From CBDUWP01 sp965370955 (GTDB lineage: Bacteria > Planctomycetota > Phycisphaerae > Sedimentisphaerales > Anaerobacaceae), in NCBI GenBank assembly GCA_965370955.1, contig CBDUWP010000019.1:1-19564 (forward strand): a stretch of 19,564 nucleotides of DNA, given 5' to 3'. Below, one piece after another: positions 8,837 to 14,975 of this stretch. A model generated the notes under the pieces. It was not told where the DNA came from. It searched no databases and was given only the letters and a program-made list of their open reading frames with translations. Both the position numbers and the translations under genes were made by a program. Position 1 is the first letter of the stretch; every line of letters begins with the position of its first letter.

Positions 8837-9727
8837 TTATTTGTTGTTTAACTGCGGCTTATTTTTCAACAATTCAAACGGTTCTGAATCGGCGTTTAGA
8901 ATTAGCGTAGTCCTGTCTGCCAAGACTTTTTTCAAAGCCTCGATATTTCTCAAAAACATAGCAAACTCTGGATCATCTTTTAGGAGTTCGTAATATTTAG
9001 CAGCCGCTGCATCACCTTCGCCTTTGATGGTTTTAGCTCTGCCCATAGCCGCATCCAGCAAGATTTGTTCTTTTGTATCGGCATCGACCATGATTTTGGT
9101 CGCTTGAGCTTGCCCTTCTGAGAGCGTATTTTTTGTAATTCTTTCTCTTTCGGAGATCATTCTGTCGAAAACTTTTGCGCTGACATCTTTACTGACTTTG
9201 AGTTGTTTGATCCCGAGATAGGTTACTTCGATTCCGTAGTTTTTGACAGTTTCGGTTTTTAAGCTGTCGAACATTTGTTTTTGAATATGGCTGAACTTTG
9301 TTTTAGATTTGTCGCTATTGACAAACTCGGAGAACATATATTGCCCTATGACTTTGTTTTGGACATCCGATATCATTGTTCTCAGTTTGTTTTCAGCTTC
9401 GTCGACGGTTCTAACCGCATTATAGAACACCAACGGATCTTTTATTCTCCAGACCACATAGGTATTAACAATTACAGGAATAGCCCCTTTGGTTGTCGTT
9501 TCAGAGAGGTCAGCTTCAAGGGTTCTTTGCCTGCTGTCAAATCGTATTACCTTTTCGATAGGACTAGGCCATCTAAAATACCATCCCGGAGCGGTTTTCG
9601 GACTGTTGGGTTTTCCAAAGGTAGTAACCAAAGCCAGTTGAGTTTGCCGCACGCCGAAGCTGCACAAAAACACTCCGAAGATTGCCGCCAAAATCAGTAT
9701 AAAAAATATAGTAAATACGTTTTTCAT
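8837..9727 (-). CDS. hflC: HflC-like SPFH/band-7 protein
   Basis: 296-residue SPFH protein, near the usual HflC length, expected to co-assemble with HflK in the membrane. An N-terminal membrane segment (about 5-24) is followed directly by the band-7 domain (VRQTQLALVTTFGKP, then PGWYFRWPSPIEKVIRFDSR, residues about 48-67) and a helical section that includes the family hallmark KGEGDAAAAKYY (about 235-246), a segment typical of HflC. The C-terminal residues form a short polar tail. ATG 9727 follows the stop of the large SPFH gene by only two bases, with GAGGAG about eleven bases upstream, inside the end of that gene. Tight spacing to both neighbours indicates one operon. The name rests on the partnership and the KGEGDA-type motif; there is no evidence in the sequence on which protease or client it regulates. 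Confidence 0.92.
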   Translation of the reverse strand: MKNVFTIFFILILAAIFGVFLCSFGVRQTQLALVTTFGKPNSPKTAPGWYFRWPSPIEKVIRFDSRQRTLEADLSETTTKGAIPVIVNTYVVWRIKDPLVFYNAVRTVDEAENKLRTMISDVQNKVIGQYMFSEFVNSDKSKTKFSHIQKQMFDSLKTETVKNYGIEVTYLGIKQLKVSKDVSAKVFDRMISERERITKNTLSEGQAQATKIMVDADTKEQILLDAAMGRAKTIKGEGDAAAAKYYELLKDDPEFAMFLRNIEALKKVLADRTTLILNADSEPFELLKNKPQLNNK

Positions 9728-9729
9728 TT

Positions 9730-11784
9730 CTATTCATTCTCCTCAAGATTACCAATATCGTAGAGACTTGGAGTTAATTTTTCAGTCATATCCATAATAA
9801 ATATTTGTTTATCATTTGGATTGGAAACCACTATATATTTTCTTATTCCCTGCAGCACATCTATTAGAGCCGAGAGTCTAAGTGTTTTTTTGTATATTTC
9901 AGGATTTTGCTGATACGCTTTGAGCTGTCCTTGAAAACGCAATCCCGTTGATTTGATTTTTTCAACTTTGCTGAAGGCATATTGGCGAGCCGTTCTGATG
10001 ATGGAAAAGATTTCACCGCTGCTTTTTTCAAAAGCCTCATCGAGTTTAGCCCCTAGCATTTTGATTTCTTTTTGATTTGCTTCCGCTTCAGCCAATTGAT
10101 ATTCATTTGCTAATTTGCAAAGTTGATTTGCTTTTTCGACTGTTCCAGCCACAGCGCAGAGTCTTTGCGTTCGTTCGGCATGAGCCAGATGAATATGCGT
10201 ATTTTTGTCTTGCACTGACCCCACAGTTTCGTGATAGGCCTTAGCCACTGCAGTTGGCGGATGTATGCCTTGCAATCCGACTAGGGTGATTTCGATTCCA
10301 AGAGCCAGTTCGTCAGCTGCTTTTTGCATATTTTTTCTTAGCGTCTCTGTCGCCTCTATTCTTCCTGCTCCGATTATGCAATGCTTTAGATCATTTTCGG
10401 TATTAACCTCGATTTTGGCACTGGCTGCGAATTCAGTTAGCTGTTGATAGCATATTTTTTTCAGCACGCTTTCCCCATCGCGATAGTTGTAACTATAATC
10501 GTAGATATCCTTGATTTTATATTGCACAGGCACAGCAAACATCATAAGCGTTATAGCTCCGGTCGAATTAGAGTCGCTAGACGCCATAGAATCGCTAGCC
10601 ATCAGCAGCAGATCTTCGCTTTGATAATGTGCCCTTCCCCAGATTAGCGGCTCTCTTTTTTGTCCTTTTTTGTATTCTTTTGGCACAAAACCGATATTAA
10701 TTTGCCTGATAGTTTTGACAGATTGCCTATGAATAGTTTCAAATGGTGTGGGCCATTTGAAATGCAGGCCCGGGCCAAAGATGCGTACATTTTGATTTTT
10801 ATCCATAGGATTCCCGAATCGTTCGACTACTGCTTGTTGGTCCGGTTCGATAATCACAATTGAGCTGTTAAAATATAGTACCACCACCAGAAAAATAATT
10901 AGCGGCAGGATAGCTTTTTCGAGCAGGACAAAGAACCAAGTTTGCGATACTTTGAATCCAAATTGATAGTCGACAGCTTCTGCGGCATTTTTGAAAAATT
11001 TTCCCGGTTGACTAACCCCGCTAAGGAGCCTGCTGTCGAACGCCGCTCGATTGTATAGCCCCTCGATTCTCGGCCGATAGATATCCATAATCACGTTCAG
11101 TATCATTTCGACACCGATCAGGAGCATAATCGCCGGCACGATCCAGCTCAAGACAGTAACAGCCTGATTCATTTTGAATTGTACAAACGCCAAAGCAATA
11201 GCAGCGGCAAAGCATAATCCCGATGATGCAAACATAAAGCTTCCGCAAGCTCTAAGCGGCTTCCATTGTGTTTGTGTTGAGAGTCCGATTGCGTATCTAC
11301 TTATAAGGAAGCTGACAAAAGCGATAGCCATAAGTGCCACAGCACAGAAAAGCGGTTCTTTTCCTTGAGTTGACGGTCCATATTGATAGATTGTTTTCAG
11401 CAGTAGTGATCCGCCAGTTGCTAGTCCGATTGCCAAAAGTAGCGACAATATTGGCAGAAACCATTTTTCAAAGGTTACCAGACGGGCATTGTAAGCATTT
11501 AGTATGATTTCGTTTTCGTTTTTTGCGGTAAAAAAAGCTGTAGAATCTTTATCGCCATCTGTTTGCATTGAGTCGAGTTTTTCTCTTTCAGCCAGCGTTC
11601 TCTGATGGAACTGTATTGTCAATACGAAGCAGACGAACGCTTCAGCCATCATCAGCCAGCCTAATGATTTCATAATACCGAAACCGCTCCATCCGCCCAT
11701 CAAAAAACTGATGAGAAAGAACCCAAAACTAATGACTAGCGAGATCAACGCAACATTTTTAGCTCGTTTTGATGAAATAATCAT
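9730..11784 (-). CDS. Seven-helix membrane protein fused to an SPFH/HflK-like domain
   Basis: A 684-residue protein with an unusual layout. The N-terminal 300 residues contain about seven hydrophobic segments (roughly 11-30, 41-58, 107-130, 145-166, 181-203, 209-233, 285-305). They lead straight into a band-7 domain starting IIEPDQQAVVERFGNP (about 311-326) and PGLHFKWPTPFETIHRQSVK (338-357), then an HflK-like helical region with IHPPTAVAKAYHETVGSVQDK and an Ala/Glu/Gln-rich coiled coil up to about residue 640. Standard HflK/HflC and stomatins have a single membrane segment, so the polytopic part is an addition of unknown role. It is the first gene of the minus-strand series, so it would be the most abundantly expressed unit. 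The start ATG 11784 has no strong ribosome-binding site. Either a third, polytopic member of an HflKC-like complex or an independent flotillin-like scaffold; the SPFH call is secure, the role is inferred. Confidence 0.88.
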   Translation of the reverse strand: MIISSKRAKNVALISLVISFGFFLISFLMGGWSGFGIMKSLGWLMMAEAFVCFVLTIQFHQRTLAEREKLDSMQTDGDKDSTAFFTAKNENEIILNAYNARLVTFEKWFLPILSLLLAIGLATGGSLLLKTIYQYGPSTQGKEPLFCAVALMAIAFVSFLISRYAIGLSTQTQWKPLRACGSFMFASSGLCFAAAIALAFVQFKMNQAVTVLSWIVPAIMLLIGVEMILNVIMDIYRPRIEGLYNRAAFDSRLLSGVSQPGKFFKNAAEAVDYQFGFKVSQTWFFVLLEKAILPLIIFLVVVLYFNSSIVIIEPDQQAVVERFGNPMDKNQNVRIFGPGLHFKWPTPFETIHRQSVKTIRQINIGFVPKEYKKGQKREPLIWGRAHYQSEDLLLMASDSMASSDSNSTGAITLMMFAVPVQYKIKDIYDYSYNYRDGESVLKKICYQQLTEFAASAKIEVNTENDLKHCIIGAGRIEATETLRKNMQKAADELALGIEITLVGLQGIHPPTAVAKAYHETVGSVQDKNTHIHLAHAERTQRLCAVAGTVEKANQLCKLANEYQLAEAEANQKEIKMLGAKLDEAFEKSSGEIFSIIRTARQYAFSKVEKIKSTGLRFQGQLKAYQQNPEIYKKTLRLSALIDVLQGIRKYIVVSNPNDKQIFIMDMTEKLTPSLYDIGNLEENE

Positions 11785-11832
11785 AATTTAGTTTATTCCG
11801 AACAAAATACATAAATCCAAGTAAGTTAAATC

Positions 11833-11861
11833 AAAATACTTTACAAAACCCAAGCGGTCAA
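11833..11861 (-). promoter_or_regulatory. Putative sigma-70-type promoter of the SPFH/ATPase/ABC gene series
   Basis: On the minus strand, TTGACC (11861-11856) is followed after exactly 17 bases by TATTTT (11838-11833), matching 5 of 6 and 4 of 6 consensus positions. The implied transcript would start near 11826, giving a leader of about 40 bases to ATG 11784. Assigned by pattern only. Confidence 0.4.
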
Positions 11862-11940
11862 ATATAACAATAAATGAGTTTTTCGTATAGATTAAATTTC
11901 ATTATCTTTCAAAATGGTTTACTTTGTTTTTCCGAAGCCT

Positions 11941-11969
11941 TTGAATGTGAGCCATAAAAAATATTAAAT
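11941..11969 (+). promoter_or_regulatory. Weak putative promoter of the stand-alone ABC-2 permease
   Basis: TTGAAT (11941-11946) and TTAAAT (11964-11969) separated by 17 bases, each matching 4 of 6 consensus positions. The transcript would begin about 12 bases before ATG 11989, too close for a normal ribosome-binding site, and none is seen. The A+T-rich context makes chance matches likely. Confidence 0.25.
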
Positions 11970-11988
11970 TAAAAGTAGCCATTATATA

Positions 11989-12951
11989 ATGCGTAAATTC
12001 CTCAGTATAGCTCAGAACACATTTGTTGACATTCTGCGTCAGCCCATTTACGGCGTCATAGTTGCATCGTCTCTGGCGATAATGATAATCAGTCCCCAGT
12101 TCACTTTATACACCATGAGCGATGACAACAAGCTTCTTCGTGAAGTTGGTTTATCTACGTTACTATTGATGAGTTTGTTCATAGCTATTTTTTCTGCATC
12201 CGGCGTCATTTCGGAGGAGATATCCAGTAAAACGATTTTAACTGTGTTGAGTAAGCCGGTTCGCCGTCCTGTCGTCATTTTAGCCAAATTTTTTGGCGTA
12301 GCTGCAGCCGTTTCCGTAGCCCATTATTTGTGTACGATTGTATTTTTGATGGCTGTTAGAAACGGCGTCCCTCAGACGGTCAACGATTTAACTGACCCGA
12401 CAGTCCTGTATTCCGCCATTTTCATTGCCTGTTTCACGCTCATTTTAGCGGTATTTTTCAATTACGTTTACGATTGGAAGTTTTCTTCTACCGCCATTGG
12501 CTTGATGACGATATCTTCAACAATAGTTCTGATATTTTTGCTTTTCATTGACCGCAAATGGACATATAACCCTGCGAACAACCAGATCGCCCTTTTTGAC
12601 GTATATGGCTCGTTATTGCTTTTGCTGGCCGCTATGGTGGTAACGTCCCTTGCCGTTATGTTTTCATCTCGCTTTAACATTGTCGTAACGCTTTTGGGCT
12701 GTGTTGGCATATTCTTGCTTGGCTTGGTATCTGATTATATTTTTGGCCAGTTACCGCCGGGCATTTTTGCTAACATTGGCCGCTCTTTGACTCCCAATTT
12801 GCAGGTATTTTGGATAAGCGACGCCATTTACGAAAACAGTCAAATTCCTCTTAGATACATCGGCATAGCCTTTTTGTACGCTGGCTGTTACGTTGGTGCC
12901 GTATTATTTGCAACGATAGCTATATTTCAAAAGCGTGAAATCGGCAAATAG
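11989..12951 (+). CDS. ABC-2 type permease without adjacent ATPase
   Basis: A 320-residue polytopic protein of the ABC-2 permease type. The N-terminus MRKFLSIAQNTFVDILRQPI is the amphipathic entry helix typical of these subunits, and residues about 75-96 (SEEISSKTILTVLSKPVRRP) form the conserved coupling region after the second membrane segment. About six hydrophobic segments follow: near 25-37, 55-73, 101-121, 137-158, 167-186, 208-226, 234-250 and a last one at about 292-311 (some may pair as re-entrant). Unlike the permease at 3085-4452 it has no large soluble domain. It is transcribed alone; the only ATPase gene in the window is the one at 4445-5551 on the opposite strand, so that protein or one encoded elsewhere must supply energy. 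The start has no ribosome-binding site but keeps the family N-terminus. It ends inside a perfect inverted repeat shared with the end of the convergent neighbour's spacer. Confidence 0.85.
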   Translation: MRKFLSIAQNTFVDILRQPIYGVIVASSLAIMIISPQFTLYTMSDDNKLLREVGLSTLLLMSLFIAIFSASGVISEEISSKTILTVLSKPVRRPVVILAKFFGVAAAVSVAHYLCTIVFLMAVRNGVPQTVNDLTDPTVLYSAIFIACFTLILAVFFNYVYDWKFSSTAIGLMTISSTIVLIFLLFIDRKWTYNPANNQIALFDVYGSLLLLLAAMVVTSLAVMFSSRFNIVVTLLGCVGIFLLGLVSDYIFGQLPPGIFANIGRSLTPNLQVFWISDAIYENSQIPLRYIGIAFLYAGCYVGAVLFATIAIFQKREIGK

Positions 12952-12973
12952 TCACTGGATTGGGACTATTTGC
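12944..12973. terminator. Perfect 10-bp inverted repeat, probable (bidirectional) terminator
   Basis: GCAAATAGTC (12944-12953) and its exact reverse complement GACTATTTGC (12964-12973) flank a 10-base loop. The left arm contains the stop codon of the permease gene, and the structure lies between the 3' ends of two convergent genes. Only four of ten pairs are G-C and no solid T-run follows (the plus side continues TATTGCTGGATTGTTGTT), so it is not a textbook intrinsic terminator. Confidence 0.55.
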
Positions 12974-12989
12974 TATTGCTGGATTGTTG

Positions 12990-13448
12990 TTATTGCATAT
13001 TGATTATGACAGCTGTTTCGTCGCATTTGTGTTGCTTTGGGCATTTTGCACAATCAGTCCAAACCTTCATTGGCAATTGATCTTTTTCTATCATTTTGAA
13101 CCCCATTTGTTGAAAAAAATCTGGTTCTAGGGTTAGTGCAAAGATTTTTTTGACTCCGATTTTAGCCGCATTTTCGATAGCGTTTTTGACCAGAGCCACA
13201 CCGATTCCTTTGCCTTGACAGTCTTTATTGACAGCCAGTGATTTAATTTCCGCCAGATCGTCCCACACAACCTGCAAAATATAACAGCCGACAACTTCAT
13301 CGTTTTCTACCGCCACAGAGACCGCCTGAATATTTTCGTATATTTGTGCCATTGACCGAAACAGCATTCTATCCAGTTCCGCATAGTAGCTAATCGTTTG
13401 ATAAACGACCTTAATATCTGCGATTTTTGCTTTTCTGATATTTATCAT
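12990..13448 (-). CDS. Short GNAT acetyltransferase, N-acetylglutamate-synthase-like
   Basis: A 152-residue GNAT-fold acyltransferase. The acetyl-CoA site is clear: IKSLAVNKDCQGKGIG (about 68-83) with the Q/R-x-x-G-x-G motif at Gln78-Gly83. Other features are EVVGCYILQVVWDDLAEIKS before it, FALTLEPDFFQQMGF (about 103-117) after it, and a C-terminal Cys cluster C133-x2-C136-x5-C142 in WTDCAKCPKQHKCDE. This combination matches, from memory, the short stand-alone proteins annotated as N-acetylglutamate synthase, which acetylate glutamate for arginine synthesis; no other arg gene is nearby, so the substrate remains inferred. ATG 13448 (MINIRKAK) is chosen because it begins exactly at the GNAT fold; a longer reading frame up to 13805 would run antisense through the whole start of the next gene. 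It is convergent with the permease and divergent from the acyl cluster. Confidence 0.85.
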   Translation of the reverse strand: MINIRKAKIADIKVVYQTISYYAELDRMLFRSMAQIYENIQAVSVAVENDEVVGCYILQVVWDDLAEIKSLAVNKDCQGKGIGVALVKNAIENAAKIGVKKIFALTLEPDFFQQMGFKMIEKDQLPMKVWTDCAKCPKQHKCDETAVIINMQ

Positions 13449-13457
13449 GATGGCCTG

Positions 13458-13463
13458 ATTATA
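13458..13463 (-). promoter_or_regulatory. Perfect -10 box immediately upstream of the GNAT gene
   Basis: TATAAT on the minus strand with only nine bases between it and ATG 13448, so the mRNA should begin within about three bases of the start codon. The -35 region is poor (a TTTACT at 13489-13484 is 20 bases away). No ribosome-binding site is present, in keeping with a leaderless transcript. Confidence 0.45.
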
Positions 13464-13503
13464 GATTAAAAAACGTTTAGGGCAGTAAAAAAACAAAAAA
13501 AAG

Positions 13504-13532
13504 TTGTAAAAATCCACTATTATCACTAGAAT
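13504..13532 (+). promoter_or_regulatory. Putative promoter of the FabZ-ACP-FabZ-KS-KS operon
   Basis: TTGTAA (13504-13509), 17 bases, TAGAAT (13527-13532): 4 of 6 and 5 of 6 consensus positions with ideal spacing. The expected start point near 13539 is downstream of ATG 13531 and just before ATG 13543, which argues for the second ATG and for a very short leader. Confidence 0.45.
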
Positions 13533-13542
13533 GCTTCGGATT

Positions 13543-14010
13543 ATGCGATTTATTTTAATAGACAAAATAGTTTCGTTGGACTCTGGCCGGCGATTGCAAT
13601 CGGAGAAGAACGTTTCTTTATCTGAGGAGTATTTAGCTGACCATTTTCCGATTTTTCCGGTTTTGCCTGGCGTACTGTTGCTTGAGGGTTTGATAGAGTC
13701 AGCCAGTTGGCTGGTCCGAGAGAAGCAGGATTTTTCCAAGAGCATGGTATTGCTTTCGGCTGCGACTAACGTAAAATATAAGAGCTTTTTAGCTCCCGGC
13801 GACAAAATTGAGTATACAGTTGAGGTGAAGAAGTTTTCTGACGACGCCAGCAGTTACATTGGCTATGGCCTTTGTGGCCAGACGAAGATTGTCGAAGCCA
13901 GATTTTCTCTTCGCCACTTTAATTTATCTGACGACGATCCAGCCAAATCGGTCATTGACGCAAAAATAATAGACAGTATGAAAAAGCGATGGTCGCTGTT
14001 TCACTTGTAG
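13543..14010 (+). CDS. fabZ: FabZ-like 3-hydroxyacyl-ACP dehydratase (first copy)
   Basis: A 155-residue hot-dog-fold protein expected to dehydrate 3-hydroxyacyl-ACP to trans-2-enoyl-ACP in the cytoplasm. The catalytic pair of the family is present: His34 in HFPIFPVLPG and Glu48 in LLLEGLIES. The Gly usually after HFP is Ile, a deviation also compared with the second copy. The C-terminal half (KSFLAPGDKIEYTVEVKK) gives the second hot-dog strand set. ATG 13543 (MRFILIDK) is preferred over ATG 13531 because it matches the second copy (MRWIWIDK) and because the putative -10 box overlaps 13531. It is the first gene of the cluster and is followed by the acyl carrier protein after 54 bases. Sequence difference from copy two suggests a different chain-length range or a partner role rather than redundancy; this is inference. 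Confidence 0.88.
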   Translation: MRFILIDKIVSLDSGRRLQSEKNVSLSEEYLADHFPIFPVLPGVLLLEGLIESASWLVREKQDFSKSMVLLSAATNVKYKSFLAPGDKIEYTVEVKKFSDDASSYIGYGLCGQTKIVEARFSLRHFNLSDDDPAKSVIDAKIIDSMKKRWSLFHL

Positions 14011-14064
14011 ATATAAAAACACACACAATGGATTGATACGAATTTATAACGGAGACAAAAGATT

Positions 14065-14457
14065 ATGGCAAGTCGTGAAGAAATTTTTACTGAGGTACAG
14101 GAAGTTTTGATTGATGCCCTTGGCGTGGACGATGACGAGGTGACATCTGAGGCCACATTGATGGCCGATCTTGGCGCAGAGAGTATAGACTTTTTGGATA
14201 TAGTATTTCGTTTGGAGAAGGCTTTTGACATCAAGATTCCTCGCGAGGAGCTTTTCCCTGCCGAGAAATTGATGAGCAATCCTGATTTCGTCAAAGACGG
14301 CAAGCTCACAGCTCTTGGCCTTTCGGAATTAAAATCTTCGATGCCTCACACTGACATAACTTCTTTTGAGTCGGATCCTGACATCAACAAGCTCGGCGAT
14401 TTATTCACAGTTAACTCAGTTGTCACTTTCATTGAGTTAAAGCTCGGCACTTCTTAA
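14065..14457 (+). CDS. Acyl carrier protein, long form
   Basis: A 130-residue carrier protein that holds the growing acyl chain on a phosphopantetheine arm. The attachment Ser40 sits in DLGAESIDFLDIVFRLEK (about 35-52), the standard ACP helix II sequence with Asp-Leu-Gly before and Ile-Asp after. The housekeeping ACP is about 78 residues; here about 50 extra residues follow helix II: SNPDFVKDGKLTALGLSELK and an acidic stretch ending in GDLFTVNSVVTFIELKL, which appears to restore a helix IV after an insertion. I recall such long ACPs from planctomycetes with the same neighbours. ATG 14065 has GGAG ten bases upstream. It lies between two dehydratase genes and ahead of two ketosynthases, so it is probably the dedicated carrier of this cluster. 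The long form suggests it is not the only ACP in the cell, which cannot be tested here. Confidence 0.93.
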   Translation: MASREEIFTEVQEVLIDALGVDDDEVTSEATLMADLGAESIDFLDIVFRLEKAFDIKIPREELFPAEKLMSNPDFVKDGKLTALGLSELKSSMPHTDITSFESDPDINKLGDLFTVNSVVTFIELKLGTS

Positions 14458-14489
14458 ATTTTATTTTGTGATTGGATTATCGTTATAAG

Positions 14490-14975
14490 ATGCGATGGAT
14501 ATGGATAGACAAATTTGTGGAATTTGACACAGGCAAGCGAGCCGTTTCGGTTAAGAACGTCAGCTTGTCAGAGGAGCATTTGCACGATCATTTTCCGGGC
14601 TTTCCCGTCATGCCTGAATGCTTGATTATTGAGGCGATGGCTCAGACAGCCGGCATTTTAGTTGGCGAGGCAGGCGGCTTTGCGGAGAAGGTTGTTTTAG
14701 CCAAGATTAAAAAATGCAAGTTTTATAATTTTGCTCGTCCCGGTGATCAGCTTCGATTGGAGGCTTCGATTGACGCCATAGCCCCTGAGGCCGCCAGTAC
14801 TTCCGGCAAGGTAACTTGCAATGACGAACTCTTTGCTGAAATAGATTTAATGTTCAGTCACGTTGACCAGAATCTTTCCGGCAAGACATTTCCAGCGGAG
14901 AATTTTGTGTTCACCGACATATTTAAAACTTTGATACGCGATATAAGAGACATTCCCGGAGCCAATCTTAGATGA
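14490..14975 (+). CDS. fabZ: FabZ-like 3-hydroxyacyl-ACP dehydratase (second copy)
   Basis: A 161-residue hot-dog dehydratase with canonical active-site sequence: His34 in HDHFPGFPVMP and Glu48 in LIIEAMAQTAG. It is closer to classical FabZ than the first copy, keeping Gly after HFP and the AMAQTAG helix. Both copies share the opening MR-x-I-x-IDK and the NVSLSEE-x-L stretch, so they are paralogues arising from an old duplication. ATG 14490 is taken as start by comparison with copy one; a TTG at 14472 would add six residues (MDYRYK) and cannot be excluded, and neither has a convincing ribosome-binding site. The stop overlaps the next ketosynthase gene by four bases (ATGA), a sign of translational coupling. 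It likely performs dehydration in the acyl chain made by the adjacent ketosynthases on the long ACP. Confidence 0.9.
   Translation: MRWIWIDKFVEFDTGKRAVSVKNVSLSEEHLHDHFPGFPVMPECLIIEAMAQTAGILVGEAGGFAEKVVLAKIKKCKFYNFARPGDQLRLEASIDAIAPEAASTSGKVTCNDELFAEIDLMFSHVDQNLSGKTFPAENFVFTDIFKTLIRDIRDIPGANLR

Larger units (their letters stand above)
11785..11988. other. Divergent intergenic region with two promoters
   Basis: A 204-base A+T-rich spacer between the start of the minus-strand SPFH series and the plus-strand permease. It contains no credible ORF. Candidate promoters for both directions are listed separately. No clear operator palindrome or riboswitch fold was recognised by eye. Confidence 0.7.

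Noticed and set aside
13449..13805. Long N-terminal extension of the GNAT gene
   Set aside because: It would run antisense through the first half of the first FabZ gene and carries no conserved sequence; the GNAT fold begins at ATG 13448 next to a perfect -10 box.
14472..14489. TTG start for the second FabZ
   Set aside because: No ribosome-binding site and the first copy begins at the equivalent of ATG 14490; kept as a possibility only.
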